Assembly: GCF_002221525.1 (NCBI RefSeq)
Contig: NZ_CP011028.1
Coordinates: 3,173,001 to 3,237,000 of the forward strand
Direction: 5' to 3'
Length of the DNA stretch: 64,000 nucleotides
Origin: Pseudoalteromonas espejiana DSM 9414
Lineage (GTDB): Bacteria > Pseudomonadota > Gammaproteobacteria > Enterobacterales > Alteromonadaceae
Shown here: positions 16,387-24,781 of the stretch, piece after piece
Layout of the letters: each line of letters starts with the position of its first letter
How positions within the stretch are numbered: the stretch's first letter is position 1
Made by a program: the position numbers and the translations under genes
Notes under the pieces: generated by a model
The model's database searches: none
What the model was told of the DNA's origin: nothing
Seen by the model: only the letters and a program-made list of their open reading frames with translations

Positions 16387-17795
16387 ACACCAATACATAC
16401 CCAAGCTTTCAGGTACTTATTTGTGATGACGATGACAGCTTTTTAAGAAGTATATCTTTTGCAATTGAGCGCTACTGCGGTATTAATAACATCATACAAT
16501 GTAATGATAGCCGCGAAGTACTGGGCAAATTAAACGACGGTGACATTCGGGTAGTACTGCTAGATTTAAATATGCCGCACATAAGTGGCGATGAGCTTAT
16601 AGCGCAAATTACCGAATTGCACCCGCATATTTCGGTGCTTATTATAAGTGGTATTAACCAAGTAGAAGCCGCCGTAAAATGTATTAAACTTGGCGCCTAT
16701 GGGTACCATGTAAAAACCGAAGATCCCGAGCGCTTAAGTAACAGCATAATGCAGGTTATTCGCTACCAAGAACTTAATTTAGAAAACCAAGCAATGCGCG
16801 GCTACTTACTCGAAAACCAAACAAGCCTACACCCCGCTTTTTCTAAAATTATTAGTGTTAATCATCAAATGCACTCGGTGTTTAATTACATCGAATCTAT
16901 ATCAAACAGCCAACAACCTATTTTAATTACCGGCGAAAGCGGCGTAGGTAAAGAGTTAATAGCCAGAGCCATTCACGAAACCAGTAGTTGCAGCGGCGAG
17001 CTTGTGTGTGTAAATGTGGCAGGGCTCGACGATAACTTGTTCTCAGATACCTTATTTGGCCACAAAAAAGGCGCGTTTACCGGTGCCGAGCAAGCTCGTA
17101 AAGGCATGATAGAGCGCGCATCGGGCGGTATATTATTTCTTGATGAAATTGGCGATTTAAACCTAGCCTCACAAGTAAAGTTATTAAGGCTATTGCAAGA
17201 AGGTGAGTATTACCCTGTAGGCAGCGATACCCCAAAACGAATAAACGCCCACATTATTGCCGCCACCCATCAAAACTTACTCACTAAAAAAGAAAATGGC
17301 GAATTTAGAAACGACCTATACTATCGTTTAAAAATTCATCATGTGAATATTCCTCCGCTGCGTGAGCGCAAACAAGATATAGCATTACTCCTAGAGCATT
17401 TTTTAACGCTTGCTGCACAAGAGTTTAATAAGCCACTGGCAAATATTCCAAAAGAGCTATTAATTTTACTCGAAAACTACGCTTTCCCTGGCAACATAAG
17501 AGAGCTTCGCGCTATGGCGTTTGATGCAATGAGTACTCATCAATCAGGAGATTTATCGATGAAAGCCTTTGAAAGCGTGCGCAGCGCCGTGCCCACTTTA
17601 GATATACAAGCGCAGCTTTCAAAGCCGCTATTTGAATCGTCATCTACTTTGCCTACGCTAAAACAAGCGGCTGAGTTATTAGTCGCCGAGGCAATGAAGC
17701 GCGCTAACTCAAACCAATCATTAGCAGCCCAGTTACTCGGTATTTCACAGCCGGCATTAAGTAAACGGCTGAAAAAAGGCCAGCCTGAGTCATAA
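16383..17795 (+). CDS. NtrC-family sigma-54-dependent response regulator
   Basis: 470 residues: receiver domain (acidic cluster DDDD at 15-18, phospho-acceptor Asp61 in LLDLNMPH, Lys111), AAA+ domain with Walker A GESGVGK (184-190), the sigma-54 contact loop GAFTGA (230-235) and Walker B ILFLDEIGD, and a Fis-type helix-turn-helix at the C-terminus (NQSLAAQLLGISQPALSKRLKK). All residues needed for enhancer-dependent activation appear present. It overlaps the kinase gene by 4 bp. The most likely target in view is the sigma-54 motif upstream of the symporter. Confidence 0.93.
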   Translation: MNTNTYPSFQVLICDDDDSFLRSISFAIERYCGINNIIQCNDSREVLGKLNDGDIRVVLLDLNMPHISGDELIAQITELHPHISVLIISGINQVEAAVKCIKLGAYGYHVKTEDPERLSNSIMQVIRYQELNLENQAMRGYLLENQTSLHPAFSKIISVNHQMHSVFNYIESISNSQQPILITGESGVGKELIARAIHETSSCSGELVCVNVAGLDDNLFSDTLFGHKKGAFTGAEQARKGMIERASGGILFLDEIGDLNLASQVKLLRLLQEGEYYPVGSDTPKRINAHIIAATHQNLLTKKENGEFRNDLYYRLKIHHVNIPPLRERKQDIALLLEHFLTLAAQEFNKPLANIPKELLILLENYAFPGNIRELRAMAFDAMSTHQSGDLSMKAFESVRSAVPTLDIQAQLSKPLFESSSTLPTLKQAAELLVAEAMKRANSNQSLAAQLLGISQPALSKRLKKGQPES

Positions 17796-17991
17796 AAAAC
17801 GAATACCAACCCGCTTAATTAAGCGATCTATTTTGAGGATAGTAAAACATGTTGATAGCTAGGTAAAAACTCGCTATTTAGTTGTTCAAAATGAAAATTT
17901 TTAAACACAAATAGCGACACGTTTAGCCGTGCAAAACGATTAAGTATTATTGCCGATTGATATAATAGAGTACTTATTAAAATTTAGGCAC
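17796..17991. repeat. Non-coding stretch with two palindromes, possible dispersed element
   Basis: Between the response regulator and rnpB. CGCTTAATTAAGCG (17812-17825) is a perfect palindrome; CGCTATTT (17872-17879) is repeated inverted as AAATAGCG (17909-17916). No reading frame of note. Sequence of this kind could be a small repetitive intergenic element, but only a genome comparison could show copies elsewhere; I see none inside this window. Confidence 0.25.
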
Positions 17992-18025
17992 AAAAAAGCC
18001 CGCAGCGTTAACTGCGGGCTTTTTT
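17992..18025 (-). terminator. Rho-independent terminator of rnpB
   Basis: GCCCGCAG / CTGCGGGC stem (17998-18005 and 18012-18019) with a 6-nt loop, flanked by A6 and T6, so it could act on both strands. It follows the 3' end of RNase P RNA by about 12 nt and would also stop transcripts from the regulator gene. Confidence 0.88.
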
Positions 18026-18036
18026 GTTGAATGAGT

Positions 18037-18397
<361 letters not shown>

Positions 18398-18404
18398 GGC
18401 GCGC

Positions 18405-18410
18405 AGTATA
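18405..18410 (-). promoter_or_regulatory. -10 box of the rnpB promoter
   Basis: TATACT on the minus strand lies about 8 bp before the P1 helix, followed by the GC-rich discriminator GCGCGCC, a feature of growth-rate-controlled stable RNA promoters. The -35 region is not a clear match. Confidence 0.5.
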
Positions 18411-18440
18411 CATGAGCTGTGCCTAGTACGCAGTAAAGAT

Positions 18441-19298
18441 TTACTCTTTTTCGTCAATAATTGTTTTATAAAGGGCGTTTTTCTTCATACCAAAGTATTC
18501 AGCTACTATGCCGCAGGCTTTTTTCATTGGCATTTCACTTTCAAGTAGCGCCAGCATTTTGCGCGCCTCGGGTGGAATATCATCCACAAGTTTTGGTTTA
18601 CCCGGCAACATTAAAACAATTTCGCCGCGTTGCTTGGTTGGGTCATCAGTTAAAAACTGCTTTAACTCACTTACGCTACCGTTGAAAAAGGTTTCAAAGG
18701 TTTTGGTTAGCTCTTTTGCAAAAACCACGTGCTGCTCATTGCCAAGTGCCGCTTCTAAATCATCTAGGCTTGCCATAATACGGTGCGTGCTTTCGTACAT
18801 TATGCTGGTAATGCCAGAATTAACAGCCTCAATAAAGAAGTCTTGCCTTGCTTTACTTTTAGCCGGTGTAAAACCAATAAATTGAAAGCGATCGGTTGGC
18901 AGGCCCGAGCAACATACCGCAGTAATCGCAGCACATGCACCAGGTACTGGTGTTACATGTGCGCCTTGTTCGCGGCATAAATTTACAACCGCGTAGCCTG
19001 GGTCACTTATTAGTGGCGTACCTGCATCTGACACCAGTGCTATATTTTTGCCTTCATTAAGCCAATCAATAATTTGCTGCGCTTTTTGCTTTTCGTTATG
19101 GTCGTGTAACGCGAAGGTTTTAGCCTTAATTCCAAAGTGGCTTAGTAGCTTACCTGTATGGCGCGTGTCTTCAGCAGCGATTAAGTCAACCTGCGATAAT
19201 GTCGCGATGGCACGCTGGCTAAAGTCGTCAAAATTGCCAATTGGGGTGGCAACAATGTAAAGAGTGCCAATTTTCTGTGAATTCTCCTCATTTAACAT
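18441..19298 (-). CDS. rsmI: 16S rRNA (cytidine-1402-2'-O)-methyltransferase RsmI
   Basis: Tetrapyrrole-methylase-fold enzyme that 2'-O-methylates C1402 of 16S rRNA, the same nucleotide targeted by RsmH at the start of this window. 285 residues; signatures GTLYIVATPIGNFDD, LIAAEDTRHTGKLL, ALVSDAGTPLISDPGY and MYESTHRI. Divergent from lpoA and upstream of rnpB, the same arrangement as rsmI (yraL)-lpoA in enteric bacteria. Confidence 0.97.
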   Translation of the reverse strand: MLNEENSQKIGTLYIVATPIGNFDDFSQRAIATLSQVDLIAAEDTRHTGKLLSHFGIKAKTFALHDHNEKQKAQQIIDWLNEGKNIALVSDAGTPLISDPGYAVVNLCREQGAHVTPVPGACAAITAVCCSGLPTDRFQFIGFTPAKSKARQDFFIEAVNSGITSIMYESTHRIMASLDDLEAALGNEQHVVFAKELTKTFETFFNGSVSELKQFLTDDPTKQRGEIVLMLPGKPKLVDDIPPEARKMLALLESEMPMKKACGIVAEYFGMKKNALYKTIIDEKE

Positions 19299-19359
19299 TG
19301 AGGTCTCCTGCGTCAGTCAGTAATATAAGCAAATCGCGTTAACGTATTGGGAAATCATT

Positions 19360-21246
19360 GTGCGACTTAAACTTGTTAGTCTATTAATCATATTGTCAGG
19401 GTTATCGGCCTGTAGCACAACCGAAAAACCAACTAAAAATAGCGATAGTATTAACTCCAGCGCCAATGCGCTGCAAAATCAAGCAACCAGTGCCGATGCT
19501 ATTTATAAATTAGCGTTAAACCGCACCGGTGCCGATAAAATTCAATTACTTTACAGTGCCCGAGATGCCGCAATTTCTGAGCAAAGCTGGCCGTTACTAG
19601 AAAATATTTGTAATGAACTTGAGCAAACTCCAAGCGTAGATAAAATACAAAATCGCTTATACATTGCTTATGCGCAAAAACAACAAAACAAAAATGACCA
19701 AGCACTGGTTATTTTGCAATCGCTAGACGGACAACTTAAGCAACCTGAGCACTTTGCATGGCATCAATATTTAACAGCCAGCATTTATGCATCACAAAAC
19801 TTTCCTAAGCGTGCTGCCCCGTACTTTTTTAGGGCCTCAGAAACTGCAAATAAAAACAGTATTGAAATTCCAACGCTACAACAAACACTGTGGAATAACT
19901 TAACTAAGCTTTCTTCTTATGCGCTTGAGCGCTTTAATCGCGGCTCTGTTATTCAACAAGGTTGGGTTAATTTAGCTTTATACCATCAGGTTTATGCCAA
20001 TAGCGGCGTAGAGCTTGATCAAGCAATTAATAATTGGCGCCGCCGTTACCCAGGTCACCCTGCAACAGCTATATTACCTGAGCAAGATGAAACCTTAACC
20101 GATCTTGCTCCAGTAAACATTGAGCGCTTAGTCGTGCTAATACCGCAATCGGGTGCTAATCAGCGCTTAGGCGATGCATTAAAAGCTGGCGTGCTTGCCG
20201 CACTTGATAACCAAAACATTAGCGAAACACTTTTTTTAGATGAGAACTTAACTACAGAGGAATTGACCGCGCAGTTTACTGAGCTTAATCCTGACTTTGT
20301 TATTGGCCCTTTATTAAAAGCAAATATAGATAAGCTTGCACAAGCAAAAACGCTGATTGATACCCCTACTTTGCACTTAAACACCTTTGATGGCGAGCGA
20401 TTGTCGTTACAGCATTACTTTTTTGCTTTAAACCCTGAGCATGAAGTACAGCAAGCTTTGGAGCACTTTTTAGCAAAAGGTTATCAAAAACCTATGCTGC
20501 TCGCGCCAAATAACGCCAATGGCCAGCGCTTAATTGATTACTTTAATATTCAATGGCAACGCTACAGCGAGACGAAACCTGAAGTGGGTTTTTATAACGA
20601 CAATAAAGACATGCCGAATACAATCACTAATTTGTTAGAAGTCGATAAGTCTAAACAACGCATTAAAACGGTTAAGTCGCTATTTAGACAAGAAGTGGAA
20701 AGCGAAACGCGTTCACGTAGTGATATAGACGCCATTTATATTTTAGGCGATGCAGTAGAAACACGCCTTATCAAACCTTATTTGGATGTAAATGTAAGTA
20801 CGTTTGCACAGCGGATCCCGCTATATGCCAGCTCTAAGAGCCACAGTAAACAAATTGACCGTACCGATAAAGGCGATTTAGAGGGCCTTTATTTTACAGA
20901 GCTGCCGTGGATGCTTAATTCGCAAATTAAACAGCATAATTTGCGCAATCAATACAATACGTTATGGCCTGAAAATGCCGACATTAGCCAACGTTTATTT
21001 GCCATGGCTTACGACTCGGTGTCGGTACTTAGCGATATTAGGCAGCTTAGCATTATGCCGGGTAATAAATTTACTGGGTTAAGCGGAAAGCTATCGGTTA
21101 ATACTAGCGGCCACATTGAACGCACGCTCGATTGGGCACAGTACAAAAACAGGCGCATAAAAGCAGTTCAGCTAGAAACTAAACAGCCAGTGCCTTTATT
21201 TATGCAATCAGCAAACGAAGCTAACTCTACACAAACGTTTAATTAA
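19360..21246 (+). CDS. lpoA: Penicillin-binding protein activator LpoA
   Basis: Outer-membrane lipoprotein that reaches through the periplasm to stimulate the peptidoglycan transpeptidase PBP1A. 628 residues with signal peptide and lipobox LSAC (Cys18), a TPR-like helical N-terminal half and a C-terminal half with the periplasmic-binding-protein fold (VVLIPQSGANQRLGDALKAGVLAAL). Start is GTG at 19360 with TGGGA seven bases upstream; no better ATG fits before the signal peptide. Order lpoA-yraN-diaA-dolP downstream is conserved in gammaproteobacteria. Confidence 0.94.
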   Translation: MRLKLVSLLIILSGLSACSTTEKPTKNSDSINSSANALQNQATSADAIYKLALNRTGADKIQLLYSARDAAISEQSWPLLENICNELEQTPSVDKIQNRLYIAYAQKQQNKNDQALVILQSLDGQLKQPEHFAWHQYLTASIYASQNFPKRAAPYFFRASETANKNSIEIPTLQQTLWNNLTKLSSYALERFNRGSVIQQGWVNLALYHQVYANSGVELDQAINNWRRRYPGHPATAILPEQDETLTDLAPVNIERLVVLIPQSGANQRLGDALKAGVLAALDNQNISETLFLDENLTTEELTAQFTELNPDFVIGPLLKANIDKLAQAKTLIDTPTLHLNTFDGERLSLQHYFFALNPEHEVQQALEHFLAKGYQKPMLLAPNNANGQRLIDYFNIQWQRYSETKPEVGFYNDNKDMPNTITNLLEVDKSKQRIKTVKSLFRQEVESETRSRSDIDAIYILGDAVETRLIKPYLDVNVSTFAQRIPLYASSKSHSKQIDRTDKGDLEGLYFTELPWMLNSQIKQHNLRNQYNTLWPENADISQRLFAMAYDSVSVLSDIRQLSIMPGNKFTGLSGKLSVNTSGHIERTLDWAQYKNRRIKAVQLETKQPVPLFMQSANEANSTQTFN

Positions 21247-21258
21247 ACTGGAGGGGCT

Positions 21259-21630
21259 ATGTCGTGGTTTAAAGAGCTGTGGCAAAATAGTCGTGAAAAA
21301 GGCCAGTATTATGAGCGCCAAGCACAAAAGTATTTAGTCGCCGAGGGGTTAACACCCATAGAGTGTAATTATTATTGCCCTTTTGGTGAGCTAGATGTGA
21401 TTATGAGGCAAGGTGACACACTTGTATTTGTGGAAGTTAAATATCGTAAAAATAACGCCAGAGGCGGTGCTAATTATGCTCTTGGCGCACAAAAGCAGGC
21501 GCGATTAAAGCGTACAATTTATCACTACTTAGCGGCTAAAGGCTTAACTAATCAGCCTATTAGAGTCGACTACGTTGCAATTACAGGTGATGGTTCAGCA
21601 AATATAAATTGGATCAAAAATGTACTGTAG
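21259..21630 (+). CDS. YraN family endonuclease-like protein (UPF0102)
   Basis: 123 residues of the UPF0102 family, a PD-(D/E)xK nuclease fold: KGQYYERQAQKYL, the E..D...EVKYR core (FGELDVIMRQGDTLVFVEVKYRKN) is complete. Biological substrate is not established; some homologues have been linked to Holliday-junction or branched-DNA processing. TGGAGGGG seven to twelve bases before the ATG is a strong ribosome-binding site. It sits 12 bp after lpoA, as in E. coli (yraN). Confidence 0.93.
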   Translation: MSWFKELWQNSREKGQYYERQAQKYLVAEGLTPIECNYYCPFGELDVIMRQGDTLVFVEVKYRKNNARGGANYALGAQKQARLKRTIYHYLAAKGLTNQPIRVDYVAITGDGSANINWIKNVL

Positions 21631-21675
21631 CGCCCTGCAACAAAACAAAAATTACGTATAAATTATTGGTAGTCT

Positions 21676-22269
21676 ATGCAAGATACAATTAAAGAAATTT
21701 TTACAGAAAGCATTCAAGTACAAATAGCAGCAGGTGAAGTATTGCCAAGTGCATTAGAATCAGCTGCCTTTACCATTGCTCAAAGCTTAATTAATGGTAA
21801 TAAACTAATTTGCTGTGGTACAGCTAACTGCCATATGTTGGCGCAACACATGGCCGGTGTTTTGGTAAATCATTACGAAACTGAGCGCCCTTGCCTTCCG
21901 GCTATTGCTCTTTCGCAAGAAAACATAAACTTAGGTCAAAGCAGTCAAGTTGACGAGCATGATACGTTTGCCCGCCAAGTGCGCGCCTTTGCTCAGCAAG
22001 GCGACTTACTGCTTGCGCTCGCGATTAACGGAAACGAAAAACATATTATTTCTGCTGTAGAAGCTGCACTTACCAAAGATATGAAGGTCATAGTAATGGT
22101 AGGTGACGATGGCGGCGAACTCGTTGGTTTATTAGGCCCTAACGATGTAGAAATCCGTACGCCTTCTAAGCGCCCTAGCCGTATTATTGAATCTCACTTA
22201 GTTAACTTACATTGTTTAAGTGAACTGGTTGATTTAACCCTTTTCCCTCAGGATGAAAATTATGTTTAA
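21676..22269 (+). CDS. diaA: DnaA initiator-associating protein DiaA
   Basis: 197-residue SIS-domain protein related to phosphoheptose isomerase (GmhA). DiaA tetramers bind DnaA and promote its assembly on oriC, helping timely initiation. Signatures: NGNKLICCGTANCHMLAQHMAGVLVN and LLALAINGNEKHIISAVEAA (SIS motifs). The family resemblance to GmhA means isomerase activity cannot be ruled out by eye, but the lpoA-yraN-diaA-dolP order points to DiaA. Its end overlaps the dolP start region by 8 bp. Confidence 0.92.
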   Translation: MQDTIKEIFTESIQVQIAAGEVLPSALESAAFTIAQSLINGNKLICCGTANCHMLAQHMAGVLVNHYETERPCLPAIALSQENINLGQSSQVDEHDTFARQVRAFAQQGDLLLALAINGNEKHIISAVEAALTKDMKVIVMVGDDGGELVGLLGPNDVEIRTPSKRPSRIIESHLVNLHCLSELVDLTLFPQDENYV

Positions 22270-22828
22270 ACGCTCTCTTATTGTTTTAGGTACTGTTGTT
22301 TTACTGCAAGGCTGTGCAGCCGCCGTTGTTGCAGGTACAGCTAGTGCAGTAACAGCAGCAAACGATCGCCGTACTATTGGCTCACAAATAGACGACAACA
22401 ACATTGAAATTAAAGCGAGTATTGCGCTGAGTGAAGTAGAGCGTCTTGAAAAATTTGCTAACGTAGACGCTGTAAGCGTAAATGGCATTGTTTTACTTGT
22501 TGGGCAAGTAGCTAATGAAGAAATGAAAAACGAAGCTCAGCGTACTATTGAGGGCGTTTCAGGCATACGTAAAATACATAATCAGATCAGAATTGGCTCG
22601 AACATTGGTATTACTACGCAAACGCATGACTCATGGTTAACCTCAAAAGTAAAAGCGCAGTTACTAACCGCAAAAGATATACCGAGCAATAATATTAAAG
22701 TGGTGACTGAAAACGCTGAGGTATTTTTAATGGGTTTGGTTTCTCAGTCTGAGTCTAACCAAGCCGTAAACATTGCTCGTAATGTATCAGGTGTTGAGCG
22801 TGTTATTAAGGTGTTTGAATATTTGTAA
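22262..22828 (+). CDS. dolP: Outer-membrane lipoprotein DolP (YraP), two BON domains
   Basis: 188-residue lipoprotein with signal peptide and lipobox (LLQGCAAAVV), followed by two BON domains (about 45-112 and 123-188), each ending in a VSGVxxVxNxI-like strand. DolP localises to the division-site outer membrane and supports envelope integrity and BAM function. The ATG at 22262 is preferred over that at 22253 because CAGGA is eight bases before it and directly abuts the earlier one. The start overlaps the diaA stop, which suggests translational coupling. Confidence 0.92.
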   Translation: MFKRSLIVLGTVVLLQGCAAAVVAGTASAVTAANDRRTIGSQIDDNNIEIKASIALSEVERLEKFANVDAVSVNGIVLLVGQVANEEMKNEAQRTIEGVSGIRKIHNQIRIGSNIGITTQTHDSWLTSKVKAQLLTAKDIPSNNIKVVTENAEVFLMGLVSQSESNQAVNIARNVSGVERVIKVFEYL

Positions 22829-22845
22829 CAGATATAAAACGCACA

Positions 22846-22877
22846 TAAAAAAACCGCTTAACAAGCGGTTTTTTTTG
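22846..22877. terminator. Bidirectional terminator between dolP and sspB
   Basis: AAAAAACCGCTT pairs with AAGCGGTTTTTT around a 3-nt loop; A- and T-tracts flank it, so it serves both convergent operons. Confidence 0.9.
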
Positions 22878-22887
22878 TATTTAAACG

Positions 22888-23325
22888 TTATTTAATAACG
22901 CGTAAATGTGAGCCTTTTTTCTTTTCTGGCTTTTCTGGCGGGGTTTCATCAATAATTTCATCTGATGTTTCCACACTTTCAAGGTCAGGTGCAAAGTCGT
23001 CTTCGTCCTCTAAAAACTCTTCTGCAGTAAAGACTGTTCCTTCGCCATTCTCGCGCGCATATATTGCCAATACAGCACCTAGAGGTACATATACTTGCAT
23101 AGGCTGTCCGCCAAAGCGCGCATTGAAGCTTAGTTGTTCCATATCTAACGAAAAACCAGTAACAGCTGAAGGGCTAATATTAAGCACTATTTGGCCGTCT
23201 TGTACAAATTGCGTTGGCACTTGTACTGCTGGGTAACCTGCATCAACCACTAAATGCGGTGTGCACTCGTTATCTACGATCCAATCAAAAAAAGCACGTA
23301 GTAAATAAGGACGATTAGGCGTCAT
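22888..23325 (-). CDS. sspB: ClpXP adaptor SspB
   Basis: Adaptor that binds ssrA-tagged peptides and tethers them to ClpX for degradation. 145 residues: folded substrate-binding domain with the family segments RPYLLRAFFDWIVDN, PHLVVDA and the beta core (NISPSAVTGF), then a long acidic linker and the C-terminal ClpX-binding tail (KKKGSHLRVIK), which matches the LRVVK-type XB motif. Start shares one base with the sspA stop (TAATG). Confidence 0.97.
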   Translation of the reverse strand: MTPNRPYLLRAFFDWIVDNECTPHLVVDAGYPAVQVPTQFVQDGQIVLNISPSAVTGFSLDMEQLSFNARFGGQPMQVYVPLGAVLAIYARENGEGTVFTAEEFLEDEDDFAPDLESVETSDEIIDETPPEKPEKKKGSHLRVIK

Positions 23326-23951
23326 TATAAACGGATCTCACGCTCTGCTTCAGTTAAAGAGGCTTGGAATGATTCACGTTCGAATAAACGGATCATGTAC
23401 TCTTTAAGCTCTTTAGCGCCAGAACCATTAAGCTCAATACCAAACTCTGGTAAACGCCATAACAGTGGAGCTAAATAACAATCTACTAAACTAAACTCTT
23501 CACTCATAAAGTAAGGCGCTTCGTTAAAGATTGGTGCAATTGCAAGTAATGCTTCTGTAAGCTCTTTACGCGCTTGTGCAGCATCAGATGTATTGTTAAT
23601 GATTTTTTCAGCAAGGCTGTACCAATCAGTATCAATACGGTGCATCATTAAACGGCTACGACCACGCATTACCGGATATACAGGCATTAGTGGAGGATGA
23701 GGAAAACGTTCATCAAGGTATTCCATGATGATGTTTGCCTGATATAAACCAAGCTCACGGTCAATCAGTGTTGGTACTGTACCGTAAGGGTTAATTTCGT
23801 GAAGTGCCTCTGGCAAGTTATCCTTTTCAGCCAAATGAATATCTACACTTACACCTTTTTCTGCAAGTACAATGCGTACTTGGTGGCTATACATACAGTT
23901 AGCACCAGAAAAAAGGGTCATTACAGGGCGCTTATTGGCAGCTACGGCCAT
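23325..23951 (-). CDS. sspA: Stringent starvation protein A
   Basis: RNA-polymerase-associated protein with a glutathione-transferase fold (208 residues). SGANCMYSHQVRIVLAEKGV starts the thioredoxin-like domain, which lacks the catalytic residue of true GSTs; PHPPLMPVYPVMRGRSR is the conserved surface loop implicated in transcription control. It is followed at once by sspB and preceded by the pet operon, the usual gammaproteobacterial order. Confidence 0.96.
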   Translation of the reverse strand: MAVAANKRPVMTLFSGANCMYSHQVRIVLAEKGVSVDIHLAEKDNLPEALHEINPYGTVPTLIDRELGLYQANIIMEYLDERFPHPPLMPVYPVMRGRSRLMMHRIDTDWYSLAEKIINNTSDAAQARKELTEALLAIAPIFNEAPYFMSEEFSLVDCYLAPLLWRLPEFGIELNGSGAKELKEYMIRLFERESFQASLTEAEREIRL

Positions 23952-23980
23952 GCCTATACCTCCATTAAATAACTAAAACA

Positions 23981-24006
23981 GCAATAGGGGCTTAAGCCCC
24001 TATTGC
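23981..24006. terminator. Perfect 26-bp palindrome between petC and sspA
   Basis: The two halves, each starting GCAATAGGGGCTT from its own end, are exact inverse complements with no mismatch. In the direction of transcription it is followed by TGTTTTAG, so it probably attenuates or ends the pet transcript before sspA. As DNA it could also be a dyad binding site. Confidence 0.55.
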
Positions 24007-24031
24007 AAAATTACCTTGTAAAATGCTCAAA

Positions 24032-24781
24032 TTAATGAACATCTCTCCAGTATTCTTTCTTAAGCATAAATGCCAAGATAAATAGGATAACTAAAAATCC
24101 AATTACCTTAATACCTAACGCTTCTGACTCAAGGCGTGTAGGTTCACCTACATACTCTAAGAAGTTCGTTAAATCACGAGCCGCTTGGTCGTATTCATCA
24201 ACGCTTAATTCACCAGAACCATCTGTTTCAGTACCTTTGATGTGAACAGTTGTTACACCATCTACAGTTACTTCTTCAGTGATAGGGGTTGGTAAACCTT
24301 GAAGTTCTTGAAGAACATGTGGCATACCTACCGATGGGAATAACGTGTTGTTTACACCAAATGGGCGAGATTCGTCTTTGTAAAATGATTTTAAGTAGGT
24401 GTAAATCCAATCACTGCCACGCACACGCGCAACATTTGTTAGATCCGGCGGAGCCGCACCAAACCATTTCGCAGCATCTTCTTTAGCAATAGCGTTAAGA
24501 ATGTGGCCACCTACTTTTGAACCATCAAAAATCAACTGTTCTTGACCAAGCTCTGTAGGAATACCAATATCACGGAAAGTACGTTCATAACGTTGATACT
24601 GCATTTGGTGACAACCAAGACAGTAGTTCATGAACAACTTTGCGCCGCGCTGCAAAGAAGGCTGATCAGATATATCATTACCCGCTTCCATAAGAGGAAC
24701 CGAAGGCCCTGCAGCCATAACCATGTTAGGCAGCAAGTTTACTGATAAAGCAAATAAACCGATAATTAGCTTTTTCATCAT
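24032..24781 (-). CDS. petC: Ubiquinol-cytochrome c reductase, cytochrome c1 subunit
   Basis: Membrane-anchored c-type cytochrome of the bc1 complex that passes electrons from the Rieske protein to soluble cytochrome c. 249 residues: signal peptide (to about 23), haem-attachment CLGCH at 54-58, conserved PPDLTNVARVRGSDWIYTYLKSFY and axial-ligand Met region, and a C-terminal membrane helix (IKVIGFLVILFILAFMLKKEYW). Start overlaps the petB stop by 4 bp. Confidence 0.97.
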   Translation of the reverse strand: MMKKLIIGLFALSVNLLPNMVMAAGPSVPLMEAGNDISDQPSLQRGAKLFMNYCLGCHQMQYQRYERTFRDIGIPTELGQEQLIFDGSKVGGHILNAIAKEDAAKWFGAAPPDLTNVARVRGSDWIYTYLKSFYKDESRPFGVNNTLFPSVGMPHVLQELQGLPTPITEEVTVDGVTTVHIKGTETDGSGELSVDEYDQAARDLTNFLEYVGEPTRLESEALGIKVIGFLVILFILAFMLKKEYWRDVH

